Shown one piece after another: positions 26,073 through 39,282 of a stretch of 64,000 nucleotides of DNA. The stretch comes from Syngnathus acus. Its lineage: Eukaryota; Chordata; Actinopteri; Syngnathiformes; Syngnathidae. The stretch's first letter is position 1, and each line of letters starts with the position of its first letter. The position numbers and the translations under genes were made by a program. The stretch is from the NCBI RefSeq assembly GCF_901709675.1, contig NC_051103.1, forward strand, positions 4,511,501-4,575,500, written 5' to 3'. Under the pieces are notes generated by a model. That model did not search any database. It was not told where the DNA came from and was given only the letters and a program-made list of their open reading frames with translations.

Positions 26073-26122
26073 CTCAAATCATCTTTCCCATTTGAAACGA
26101 ATGGAAATGCCTTTAATCTGTT
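26073..26122 (+). repeat. Copy of a short dispersed repeat, also at 8893
   Basis: Second copy of the element described at 8893-8942, lying in the CBX1 5' untranslated intron, about 84% identical over 50 bases. Confidence 0.6.
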
Positions 26123-26298
26123 TAACCCATCATGGGCAATATTTGTTTTTAACAAAGAGAAATGGGATCATGTATACTTGATAAAACCATACATGCATAC
26201 CATAAACAAAATGTAAACGACTAATCGTCTTTTGCAGATAAATATATTCAAGCCACAACATGTAATTTGTGTTTTCCTTTCTTGTTTTTCTTCAACAG

Positions 26299-26387
26299 TA
26301 CACTTCAACCTGGAGGGGTGTTAAATCGCTTGAAGCCTCCTTTGTGAAGAATTGTTCACTCTTTGCAAACCCGCTTCCTGTTGTGAA
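26299..26387 (+). other. cbx1: CBX1 5' untranslated exon
   Basis: A pyrimidine-rich acceptor (TTCTTCAACAG) precedes 89 bases that end at a consensus donor (AA|GTAAGT). It has no ATG in frame with CBX1 and lies between the presumed exon 1 (ending 25440) and the first coding exon, which fits an internal non-coding exon. Confidence 0.55.
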
Positions 26388-26589
26388 GTAAGTTGAGTGA
26401 AGCACTTTTGAATGATACTAGTTGCATTACAGTCTTGGTACTGAACAAATTACATTTATGTATTTCATTATTATATTGCGTATCCTGTTTGTTTCAGTAA
26501 GTGAAACAGATGAATGTTTACAATGCTCTTTTCTTCTTTCTTATTTCTTTGAGCAGGACCCAGCTGGTCTCCAGGTCTACTTGAAGAGT

Positions 26590-28586
<1,997 letters not shown>

Positions 28587-30804
28587 GATGTAGTTTTGAA
28601 CTTGCTTGTACTTTGGGTTCCAAGGGAAGGGAGGGGGACATGAATTTAAGTGGGGTGAAAACACTTCAGTTAGTCTGATGTGATTTTCTGTGTTTAGAAC
28701 GTCGTCGTCATGCTTGACACCGTATCCATGCAGTGTTAACATTTTGCTATTATGCTTTTGTGCCATTTTGCTTCAGTTTTATTTTTACATCTTAGCAATC
28801 GTTCTTCTGTGATGACTTCGTGCTTGGTGATGTTATTGTTGTTTTTCCTCATGTTTCGCTGTCATTTTTGGACAATAAACTCACTTTTTGTTACGCCTTC
28901 GTCTTAGCTTGGTCATTAGTTGTGTCGTGCCAAAGCAAAATGTGATCAATCTAACTTGTATGATTTTCTAAATCCCAAAGGGTGTTCATCTACTATGGAC
29001 TGGGGGGTTGATTAACCCCAAATTCCAATTTCTGAATCTAAGGTAGGTCTACTAAAAGTTTTAAACTTTATATAATATAAATTTGATACAATTCAAGCAC
29101 TGACAATGCAACAGGTGGAAATAAAAACACTTTATGAATCCATAAAAACAATCTTGATTGCCAGCAAACATGGAACTACATCTAAATTAAAAGGTGGTGT
29201 GGGGGGGGGGGGGGGGGGGGGGGGAGTTGACACACAAATATTTACAGGACAGACAAAAAAAAGTGCTTAAGTTTTAGCAGGATGCAAGAGTTGGCGACAG
29301 TGAGAAGATGCTTTCGCAACCATTATTAATCTACGGAGCCCCAAACATGAAAAAAAAAAGTCAATTGGCCACAATATAAATAGAACATGCGCACAAAATG
29401 CTAACTTGCGGCCACGAATTAGGAATGAGCACAATTTGCATATTAGTGGCTATGAAATACTACAACCACTAGTGAGGTGTAACATGCACAAAAAATTGAA
29501 TTCCTTGTCACAGAGTAGCGATAATGGCCACGCAATACATACACCATCCCTGTTTGACAGTTTGGTAAGCAATTACTGAATGTGCGCTCCATTTTCATAG
29601 CCAGACATCAGAGTTATTCATGGTAATGATACTAAACCCGTCCGTGGCCACAACCTAATATTTTATGCCCAAGTTATACGATGGCCAAAAAAACACCCAC
29701 CCTAACTTCATCTCATGTCTTGGGGCTCCACTCTTCATTCACCCTCACGTGCTTCCATTTCATTTCAGTCAAACATCCGTACCAGATAAACGAGCTTCCC
29801 CGTCACAACACGACATTCCGAACTACAGTAGTTTAACCTCCACCGCCGACACACACACACACAGTGTTCACACTCACCCAAACTAAGAACAGTCCCTAAG
29901 ATTTGAGACGGATGCAAGAGGTTCATTTTAAAAACCTCCCGGCACTCCCCCTCGTCCTGATGATTATATTTGACAACTGAGGGGAAAAAAAGTAATGTAA
30001 GCTGACTTGCGTAGACTACAATAGTGTTTCTCGGACCACCCGTGGTCCGGTATGGTGTAATTTGAGGGTTCACAAATTAGCAATCCGCGGCAACATGTGC
30101 TTTTTGTAAACTAACTGTTGTTTGCAGCTATGTTTTAAGTTAGCATTGCGCGTCCGCTAGCGACAATCAGTAACCCAACATAACTGCATTTAATTGAATC
30201 TTTCTATCAAACTCATTTGAGGCGCATTTTAACAATTTGTTCAATTTTGATTTGACGTTCCACTATTAGATGACGCGTATTTAAAGTTTTAAGCGTAGCT
30301 AGCTTTGTTAGTTGTTATTGCACCAGATAAACAGCTTTAGTGGGTCATCAAAAATCATGGTAGACCAAATATGGCCTCTGGAATTTGAGTTTGACACCCT
30401 TGTATTAACAGTCCTAAATATCTACATTGAAACGTTTATTATGATACTGTATTTTTGATTGGTGGTAAAGTTATGGAGGGGGGGGGGGGATCCTAGAAAA
30501 AAAAAATGTCTCCCTGAACCCAAAAAGCTTGAAAACCCCTGGATTACATACTATGTAGAATTAATGCATCAAGCCAAACATTTTGGAAATGGCGGTACAT
30601 GTGGATGGAAATCTAGAATAACGTGGATACACATTGCAAGGCAGCACTACTTCTTCAAACCCTTGGCAGACTTCCTAACCCAAAGACAGATGGTGGAACA
30701 GAAGACAAGGCTTCCTTATCACCTTCTTTGTCATCTCAGAAGTCCGGAAAGATGAGTGGACGAGCGAGGAGAGCGAAATAAGGAGCAGAAGCTTTTGACT
30801 TCTT

Positions 30805-30935
30805 GGCCGGAAGCTCGTTGAAACTCCTTCATTGGGAGATGATCTTGTGATGAGGATCCAGAAGCTCTGGTGGAGGCAGTTTTTTTCCGGTTCTGCTTCT
30901 TGGGGGAGCTGCGGTTGCTTGGTGAAAGTGGATCG
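30805..30935 (-). pseudogene. Decayed partial copy 1 of the NFE2L1 last exon
   Basis: Plus-strand GGCCGGAAGCTCGTTGAA (30805) aligns with GGCCAGAAGCTCGTTGAA at 31919 in the true exon. After a deletion, GGTTCTGCTTCTTGGGGGAG (about 30888) aligns with GTGTTCTGCTTCTTGGGGAG (about 32068), and CTTGGTGAAAGTGG with GTTCGGTGAAAGGG (about 32097). The sequence encoding the bZIP basic region is missing and no frame is kept. Confidence 0.65.
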
Positions 30936-31062
30936 CAGCTCTTCAGAACCTTCCTCGCTGACTGATTTAATCCTGTGATCGGCCTCCACTAAGCATTCCT
31001 TTTTTCCTGCCTTGAAAGTCCACAATAAGTGGTCAAGCAAAGAGCTAGGTCAAAGAGGAGCA

Positions 31063-31295
31063 GCAGCTCAAGTTCTAGGCCAGAAGCTTGATGAACTATC
31101 TTAGTGGATCTTCATGACCTCGTTGTCGGATCTTGATGATCGTGTCATTAGCAGAGTCTTCGTGTTCATGGCTTGGCTTTGTTCCTGGCTCATGCAGGAC
31201 TCTGCCCTTGAGCTCAGGTGGTGGAGGTGGCAGTTTGAAGTTCTTGAGGAGTTCCGGGTACTTTATGAAAGTGAATCCCAGACCTTCACAACCTC
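31063..31295 (-). pseudogene. Decayed partial copy 2 of the NFE2L1 last exon
   Basis: Plus-strand AGGCCAGAAGCTTGATGAAC (about 31077), then GGATCTTCATGA (about 31106), then AGTTTGAAGTTCTTGAGGAG (about 31231) and a TATGAAAGTGAATCCC block run parallel to the genuine NFE2L1 exon at 31919-32115, with many substitutions and gaps. Its flanks resemble those of copy 1 (GGAAAGATGAG- and GGAGCAG-type blocks recur), consistent with tandem duplication. Confidence 0.6.
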
Positions 31296-31535
31296 CCTGG
31301 CTGACTTTTTGTCCTCAGACCGGCCTTCATAAAGCAACCTCTTAAAAAAAAAAAAGTCCTTGCAATCCAGTTTCCCGCCTTGGAAATCCGGAAAGATGAG
31401 CAGTCAAGGGAAAATACTGAGGAGCAGAATGAAAAAAAAAAAAGGGGCAAACAAACACGGAAAGTCAAGCGCGGGCAGGTTGGCGGGCCTTGCCTCCGTC
31501 GCGTGTGCATTAAGTCCCCTAGAAGATGGATGGCC

Positions 31536-34477
31536 TCACTTCTTCTTGTCCTTTGTCTTCTTGTCCGACCTGGACCGGGTTTGCTCGCTGCGCGGTACCA
31601 CCAGAACGCTGCCGTCTGCGGCATACTGAAGAGAGTACCGACTGGGTGGGTAGGGCCGGCCCTGCTCATCCCGGACTTGAGCGAAAACTTCCTGGCACAG
31701 ACTCTGCATTTTCTGCTTCATTTGCCGGATACAACGTAGAAACTCCATCTTTTCCTTGAGTAGCCGGGCTTTGTCACGCCTTAGCTGGTGTACGCCGTCC
31801 TCCAGGTTGATGATGGTGTCCAGCTTGCGTTTGCGACAATTCTGCGCGGCCATTTTGTTTTTACCACGCCTGCGGATGTCTCGAACCAAAGCCAACTGCG
31901 CTTCGCTCAGCTGGTGTTTGGCCAGAAGCTCGTTGAACTCCTCCACAGGGAGGTTGACTATTTTTTCATTGGAGAAAGGGATCTTCATGGCGCGGGCTCG
32001 CCGCTCGTCCCGGCTCGAGTGCTTGTCCATTAGCTCAGATGTTGGAGGAGGAAGCTTGGAGTTCTTGGTGTTCTGCTTCTTGGGGAGCTCTGGGTGTTCG
32101 GTGAAAGGGTTCCCAAGTGGTAGGTTGTAGGTATGGTTGTGGTCGATTCCTCCTAACTGGGGGAGGCCGTGGAAGTTGTCCTGAAATGGACAGATAGGAT
32201 TGAGAGAAGATGGTGAGATAGATGCAAATTAACAAGATAATATACTGAAGTGATTCAAAAGTAAATCCGTCAACCTGGAAGCTCATGCGGCACAGCTTGC
32301 TGTATTCGGGCTGGTATCCGCCCACAGCTCCTTCCTCCGAGTCGGATGCGGCAGTGCTGTAGCCCACGGCGCCCTCCTCCGAGAAGGTGGCTGAGGTGGA
32401 TGAAGATGAGGAGGAGGATGTTTCTGAGCTGCTGGGGGACGCCGGACTGCGGCTGGAGTCCAGGGACAGGCCTGAATCCGAGTCCAGCTCGTCACGCAGC
32501 TGCGAGGCCTGAGCTTGGCTGAATCCCTCCTCCATGGCCAGGTCCAGGAGGCTGATCTCATCTAGCATGGATTCCTCCAAAAGCCCGCCAAACGGGTCCG
32601 GCGGGATGGGCGTAGAGGTTACGTTGGCACCAGTGGCATTGAGAACGGGGGGCAAAAAGAGTCCAGTGAGGTTGGTTGTCCCAAAAGTGGTATTGATGTG
32701 ACTGGAGTTGCTGGAGGATCCTCGCATCCCGCCGGCCGAATCCAGATGAGGTGGGAAAACCGTAGGAAACTCCTGGCTGCAGCTGGCTAGCGAGGCTTGG
32801 TGGAGGCTCACGTCTTGGTGGATGGGTGCCACGGGCGGGACCAGTCCAAAGTCGGTCGCCAATGTCCTACTGATGTCAATGCTGCATCCTGCGCTGCTGT
32901 TGTTCACGTCCATGGCCTGACACAAATTAGGGATGTATGATTTCAAACCCAGTATGTGGGTGGATTGTAGATGTTTTAACTAAGCATCAACAATTTGTGG
33001 TTGTGTAGAATAAGAGATGAGCTTTGCCTACTTGCAGCTCCATGACAGCCATGATATCCTGCCACTGCTGCTCCAAGTCCAGCTGAGGCGCCAGGCCCTG
33101 TGACGTGGACGGTGCTTCTGTACCGGGGGTCGCCACTTCAGGTGGTGCTGCTGGGGTGGGGAACTAAGAAAAAAAAAAAAAAATTGTCTTTCACTGTAAA
33201 GCCAACCGCACAGAGGGACACTACTAACTAATAAGGGGTTGCGTTTTTCTGTTATTGCAAGAATTAATTTGGCAATTGTCATTTAGTTTGGCCGCTCGGT
33301 GTAGGTCTGAGCTTTACGTGGCTGCCTTTACCTCGGGATCTTCTCCGAAGGGAAAGGTGGCCTCCAGCAGCCTCAAACACTCCTGCAGAGACAGGGAGGT
33401 CTGTGAGCCGGCGGCAGGCAGCTGCACACCACGTACACCAAAAAGTAGAATGAGTGAAATCTTAAGGCCGCTGAGATGACACTTACGATGCCGAAATTGC
33501 AATAGGCACTCGGCATCACTGTGGCTGGTACTATTTTCAAAATGATATGACAAACAAAGAAAACCTATTTAACCTGCTGCGGGATGCTCTCTCCCGTCTC
33601 AATGTCCACAGAGCGAAGCGTCTGGAGGTTAACGTCGTTCCTCCAGCTTTCTCGCTGCTGCTCCTCATTGTCCTTGCTCTCTTGGGCCGGGCGAGGCTTG
33701 ACCTCCTCGTTGTCCTTCTCCCGTCTGCTGTAGTTAAACACCTCCCTGCCCGCGCCCAGGTCGATGTCCTGTCGCCACAGGATGTCAATCAGGTCGATGT
33801 CCTGCAGTACAAGAGTTAGTATGGACTGTAAATGATTTGTGTATTTTCACTCTCACCTTAAGTCATCTGGGAGAGACTCCATCTGATTTGAATAGTGATG
33901 TGAAAAATTTGATTAATTTCTCAACTACCTCTTTGCTGAGGTCGTCATTGTTGTCCTGCCGCTGGTCACCATCGGACGCCACTGCCCCGAGGCTGCCGTC
34001 GGCTACGTTGATGTTATAGGTGGTCTCGGGTGGCCCCCCTTCGCCTTCTCCAGTCCCCCTCATGGCCGGGGCAGCGTCGAGGTCGTTCACGTCCTCGAGG
34101 CCGCCCCCATTGTCCAGGGCTATGCTGGCACCGCCCGTCTGTTCGCTCTCTGCGTCGCGGTGCACCAGCCAGGTATCGAGCTCGGGGCTGGGCACGGAGA
34201 AGCGATCCAGCTGGCGCACCCGATTCAGCAAGCGGCGGGTGGCAAAAAACTGGTCTAGGTCCACGCTCTTGGGGTGAATGCCATAGCCGTCCAGCGTGTT
34301 GTGCAGGTTGTGGAACTGAGTGGGCGTGTAGGCTGAGCTCGGGCCCAGGATTATCTCCCTCAGGGGTGGCAGCTGGCTACTCAGATAGGTGTCCACGTCC
34401 ACCCGCACCCCGATCAGACTCAGAAGGATGGTGAACTGAATCAGGCCCTCTGTGAAGTACTTTTTCAGGTAAAGCAT
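31536..34477 (-). CDS. nfe2l1: NFE2L1 (NRF1/TCF11), ER-anchored CNC-bZIP transcription factor
   Basis: Membrane-tethered factor that, when the proteasome is impaired, is deglycosylated and cleaved and activates proteasome genes through ARE sites with small MAF partners (family knowledge). Coding exons 33929-34477, 33574-33801, 33332-33421, 33032-33163, 32275-32916 and 31536-32180 give 761 residues (human long form about 772). Seen: the N-terminal ER anchor ([15 protein letters not shown], residues 12-26); the acidic motif [18 protein letters not shown] (184-201); an Asn/Ser/Thr-rich region with several N-glycosylation sequons; a DSGLS beta-TrCP-type degron (480-484); a poly-Ser tract; the CNC domain; the basic region [18 protein letters not shown] (about 650-667); a leucine zipper; and a basic C-terminus ending KDKKK. 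The 5' UTR acceptor lies just before the ATG (about 34480). An NRF1-like GGCGCATGCG near 35751 marks a likely promoter. Confidence 0.96.
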
Positions 34478-36365
34478 TTCTTTGCAAAAGGAACAAAAAG
34501 GTGAAAGTAAAAATAAAAACGAAATTTGGGCCTTGAACTAAGAAGTACAAGAGGACTTTGGATCTTAAAAATGAGCTAGGGAGAGTCCAGAGGGAAACGT
34601 TTTCATCTCGGGGGTTGGGGGGGGGCACAAACGTTTCCACTTGTGTGAGAGTCCACGCTCCTTCTTCATATGATTTTCATCTTCCTGGCAAGAGAAACAA
34701 CCGTCAATGCTCCACGGAGCTCTGAGGAAGCAGCAGACATTGCAGACATCTCTTCAAAGCTCGGCTGGCTATATTTGCACATTTAAGGACAAGGCCGGCA
34801 GGACTCAGTCACTCGCCACACCGCAGTCAACTCCCAACAAGGTCGCTGTCATTCTTTCCTTTCAAAATGAATCGAGGAGCGGTTTGAGCATCACCCTACC
34901 CCTCCCTTGACGGGACAACTTGCGGTGCGGCTGAAGGTGAACGCCGGCCGAGCAGCAGACAAGGTCCCTCCCTCTCTTCTTCCTCCTGATGGCTACCATT
35001 TAGCCTCTTTATATTTTTTTTAACCTTCCGACTGTGCAACTCACGATGCAAGCAAAACTCGCCATTGTTATAGTCATTGACATGCACGTGTTACGACCAC
35101 TGATTTTTATTCGCCTTTAAAACAAAGTGAGAGGCGTTGTCACCGTATTCGAGATGACAGCGTCAACAATCTCCTTAGCAACAAGTGGTGATTGACGTGA
35201 AGGGACAGCCATTCGCCGCAGCCCAAACGCGGAAGCGACACGCCAGTGCAGCCGTAAGCACCCAATTAGAAATAAAGTGTGGGCGGGACTAAAGAAAGAC
35301 TCAACTTTCATTGGCACTCGCGGCTGTCACTCTGCAGTTAGCCTAGTCGGGCTACTTTTTGCTGTCAAAATACCAAATACCCCTGAAACTACTTGACTGA
35401 ACAAGTTATTTGACTGCGTAAATATAAATGTACTTACAAATGTTGGTTCTTGATGCACGCGTAATCTAACGTCACGATGTCTTTTGCCCTGATGTACCGG
35501 CTTATGCATTTAAAAACATTGCTTAAATACTCACGTCAAGAAGCGTTCTTTTTTTTGTCTTAAGTCTCCATGCCACAAAGTCCACGAAACGCCGCAATTA
35601 CAATCCAGCCTGATCGTGTTGTCCTCGTCCCATTAAGCGCATCCCACCCAGCCTTCCCTCTTTGGATGGCCCAGCATGACTTGCAGAATTGCTAGCTCCG
35701 GCTAGCGTTAGCTTAGCTGCGGCGCTTGACACCAAAACACGTTTTCGCACGGCGCATGCGTAGAACATTCTAGTCGCCAGCTTTCATCATCCGAGTGAAA
35801 TTCCCCTCCACGGATTTATAAATATCATCAGGCCATACGCGTCACGGGGCAGAACTCTCCCCTCTTAAGAAAAACAGCTTCTACTCAGGTTCATATGAGT
35901 CATATTTTGCAGTGTTTCTGTTATTGTTTCACTCAGTGATGTCATTCAGTGCAACATGTTACTCCTCTTGTTGCTTTATGTCATCATCACCTTCCAACAC
36001 TGTATTTTCTTCAAATTTCTTTCATTGTATTTTGTTAGAATTCTGGTTACACCTTCTGAATTCAATTTATTTTAGACACAGCTCATGCTCTAATGCAGTT
36101 AGTCCCAACCATCAATATCCAATTTCAGTAAATTTGGTTATTTACTACAAATTAAGCTTTTTGGTAATCCATCTATACTAGCGGCCTGCAGTGACAGGTA
36201 GAAGAAAGTTCAATGAATTAACATCAACTTCAGTGAAAAAAATTATAGATGTGTGGACATTTTTGGATACACATGTTGGACCTCGGGAGTTTTAGACTAA
36301 ACAGAACACACAGGGCGAGACTTTTTAACTCAAACAAAACTTTTATTTTGTCCTGGTTAAACTTT
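34478..36365. other. NFE2L1 5' region and spacer to CDK5RAP3
   Basis: This is upstream non-coding DNA of NFE2L1 with a CpG-rich patch and an NRF1-like GCGCATGCG near 35.75 kb, the likely promoter. An AT-rich spacer follows, containing a probable CDK5RAP3 poly(A) signal (TTTATT on +, about 36342). COPZ2, which occupies this position in the human gene order, is not seen on either strand. Confidence 0.6.
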
Positions 36366-39282
36366 CTATATGATGACGCCCATCAGGTTGACTGGTCGGT
36401 TGTTGTATCGTTTGGAAATGTCACTTTCAATCTGTGAGGAATACATTAAATAGTGAAGCATTTATGGGAAATCTAGAATATTTAAGTACACCAATTTTTA
36501 GCAATAAAAATATTGACAGCGTCTAGACGCTCCTCAGAATTCGCCCAATAATGTGATTACCATTTTTTTGAGCTCCTGTGTGCGTTCTATCAGCAGGTCG
36601 ACTCGAGGCTCCAGCCTCGACTGTTCCTCCAAGGCTTCCAGCCTCTTCTCCACCATGCCGATGGCCTTCCTCTCCAGAATGTCGGCCTGATTTATTTTCT
36701 GTCTTAGAAGCTCTGTAACGCGCTCCACATACCTGCAAAAATTAGCAGATTAGCTTTGGAGCTAACATTCACCCCCTGTGACACTGCAAACCAAACTGTA
36801 TATGAAATGTTCCTATTCTGAGCCCAGTTTGTGCAGCGCAGGGACAGCGTACCGCGGCGAGGCCAGGATCATGAAGAGGTGCTGCATCCTGAGCGAAGTG
36901 AGCCGGCCCAGCAAGTCCTGAACGTCCGACAGCATGCCGCGAATGCGCTCGCTGCTCTGCATTTGGATGATGTTCGGCGCCGACTGGAACTGACTTATTG
37001 CTACCACGTCGCTCTCTTGGCTCATCTCGGAGAGGCGCTGGCTGAGGAATGTTTCCAGCTGCGTGGGAACAGGAACAGGGTGCTGTGACTGTCAACCTCT
37101 TGTTTTGCGGCATTTTACCGTGAGATTATCAGGTATGGCGTGAGATCTTACCAATTTAATTTATTTGGTTAGAAATTTGTAATTCAATGTATTTGATTGC
37201 TATAAAAAAATGTTCCTGACTCACTATTTCTGCAGATACGTTACCTCCATGAGTTCATCAATGAACTGTCCGCGGGACTGAGCGTTCTCCAGAATGTTTA
37301 AGGCATCGGTTCCCTTCGCCACGCCCTCGGAACCTACAACGATGTACGTCTTTAAGAACCAAAAATCTTCAAGCAGGTCTAGTTGGAAACTCACTCACAG
37401 TCTGCGCCCGCTTGTACAATTTCAATCTCAACAGGAGCTACGTCGCCGTCCCCCCAGTCAATCGCATCTCCACCGCCCTGTTGGCAGACAACATCAAGAG
37501 ATCTCATGCATACGCAGTTGTTCAATTTTGCCACATTTGATTTTTATTATTGGGAAAAAAAATTCACAACCATTCTTAATATTTGGTTTTTGTGGATCAG
37601 ACCTCAGAGCTGGGCTCCACACTGATGCCCCAGTCGATCCCGTCCTCAACTGTGATTTCCGAGCTAGGCTCCTGAATGCTGAAGTCTCCCCAGTCGATCT
37701 AGAAGACACAAACATGTTCAAGGTAAAAAAAAGAAAAAGAAAATTATATTTGTCACTGGTAGTATTTTGTTACTTACCGTGTCCTCTTCCGGCGCTTCAA
37801 CAGGTGTCCCCTCCACATGCGGCCTCTCCACCACCGTGGGAACCTTCCCGGTTCTCCACTCGTAGAAGGTGGCGTTCCCTCTCTTCCGCGCAAAGGTCAA
37901 CAGAGGAAGAACCGGCTCCGACCTGCCCACAGGTACTCCTCGGCTCAGGAGCAGGAAAGAAAGGGACTTTTTTTTGGGGGATGTACTCACTCACCACTCG
38001 CATACAAAGTTGGTGAAAGCGGTGTACAGTTGGATTTTATCTTCGAGCTTGCTGGCGTCTGCCCCGACTTTGTCAAGAACATCTGGTAGATCTTTGACCA
38101 GAGCCTGCAACTCACGAGGAACGTTGTCTCCCTGAGAGTAACCACAAAGGGTTAGGGAGACACTAAACACAATTATGTCTACTCTTAAATGAAGTCACCT
38201 TAATGCCGTACTGCTTGCAGGCAGCGTAGTAATGCTCTCGCATGTTAGCGGCCGAGCTCTGGCACTCCACCTCCCGCCGGCTCATGTCCTGCTGGAGCTG
38301 CTTGGCTTTGGCCAGCTGCTTTCTTAGAGCCGGACCCTCGTAGCTTACATTGCGAGTCAGCAGGCTGGCCACCTCGGCTGTAAAACAAAAATAACCACTT
38401 GGCTAACTTCCTGCTCCTTTCCCACCATTTTCTTTTAAAAAATTGATTCTGTGCTCACCTAAATAGATGTTATCAGCCTGGTACAAGTGCAGAATCTCTT
38501 GCCAGTCCTGCAAACACGCAACCAAAACATCAGGAAAACTTTTGAAGTTATTCCATAACAGTAGCAGCTTTTGGGTCTTCTCACTTTCATTCTCTGCGAA
38601 GAATATTTGCCAAAGATGTTCTTGGATGAATGTTCCGTCCCCTTCAGGATCTCCACTATTCTCAAGCAGTGAAAATAGTGAATGTCTGTGTAACGTGAAC
38701 AATTGGGCTGTTATAAAATCTTGTATTTTACATAGTCATTGAAATCAAAATATGTCACACATATGGCAACCACGCATCGTGACTTACAGGAGCCCGAGAG
38801 GAGCCGTTTGATCTCCTCATTCTCTGGCATGTCTTGCATTGCGGCGTTGATTTTTTCTCGGATCCCTTTGACAGCATTCTGCCACTTGAAATTGCAGTGA
38901 CGCCTATCTATCAGCCAATCTGCACATATGCATGAATGCATACACACACACGCACATGAACATTATTTTTGCATTGGCAAATGCACAAATCCAATGTCGT
39001 TGCAATTAACATGAAGTTCGGATACACTGTTGTACGCATGACAGTGAATGCATCACCGACTACTTTAAAGCATTGCATTTTAACAAAAGTAACTCCGTGT
39101 ATGGCTTGACAAGAACAAAATATTGTTTTCAGCCTTACCTAGAAGTTTGCTGGTCTGAATATCAATTGGTACGTTCTGTATGTTCTGTTAAAGTGAGAAA
39201 ATAATTTAGACAGCTCGTATTGAGCTTTAAAACGCTTCGCTAATTCTAATCGAGCTCGTTTGTTTATTCCTCCTACCTCCAT
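36366..39282 (-). CDS. cdk5rap3: CDK5RAP3 (C53/LZAP), UFM1 ligase complex and ER-phagy factor
   Basis: Partner of UFL1 and DDRGK1 in the UFM1 E3 ligase; acts at the ER in ribosome-associated quality control and ER-phagy (family knowledge). Fourteen coding exons join in phase to 500 residues (human 506): 39277-39282, 39139-39184, 38788-38919, 38585-38685, 38459-38507, 38199-38377, 37995-38131, 37778-37922, 37603-37698, 37399-37477, 37245-37333, 36853-37058, 36561-36732 and 36366-36431. Seen: VPIDIQTSKLLDWLIDRRHC near the N-terminus; the conserved RKRGNATFYEWRTGKVPTVV; a central disordered region with three IDWG shuffled ATG8-interacting motifs (residues 266, 286 and 303); and a C-terminal helical region ending DISKRYNNRPVNLMG. 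The first exon encodes only Met-Glu. An ETS-like CATCCGGT at 39364 suggests a housekeeping promoter just upstream. Confidence 0.96.

Larger units (their letters stand above)
28587..31535. other. Convergent CBX1/NFE2L1 3' flanks
   Basis: CBX1 3' UTR occupies about 28587-28900. The rest, up to the NFE2L1 stop at 31536, is presumably NFE2L1 3' UTR plus spacer. It contains a 24-base G run (29201-29224), another G run near 30480, a possible minus-strand poly(A) signal near 30435, and at about 30735-31400 two decayed partial copies of the NFE2L1 last exon. No intact gene is seen. Confidence 0.6.

Noticed and set aside
36534-36557. Read-through C-terminus ITLLGEF for CDK5RAP3
   Set aside because: A GTAATC donor after KKM and a further exon at 36366-36431 encoding DISKRYNNRPVNLMG restore the conserved family ending.
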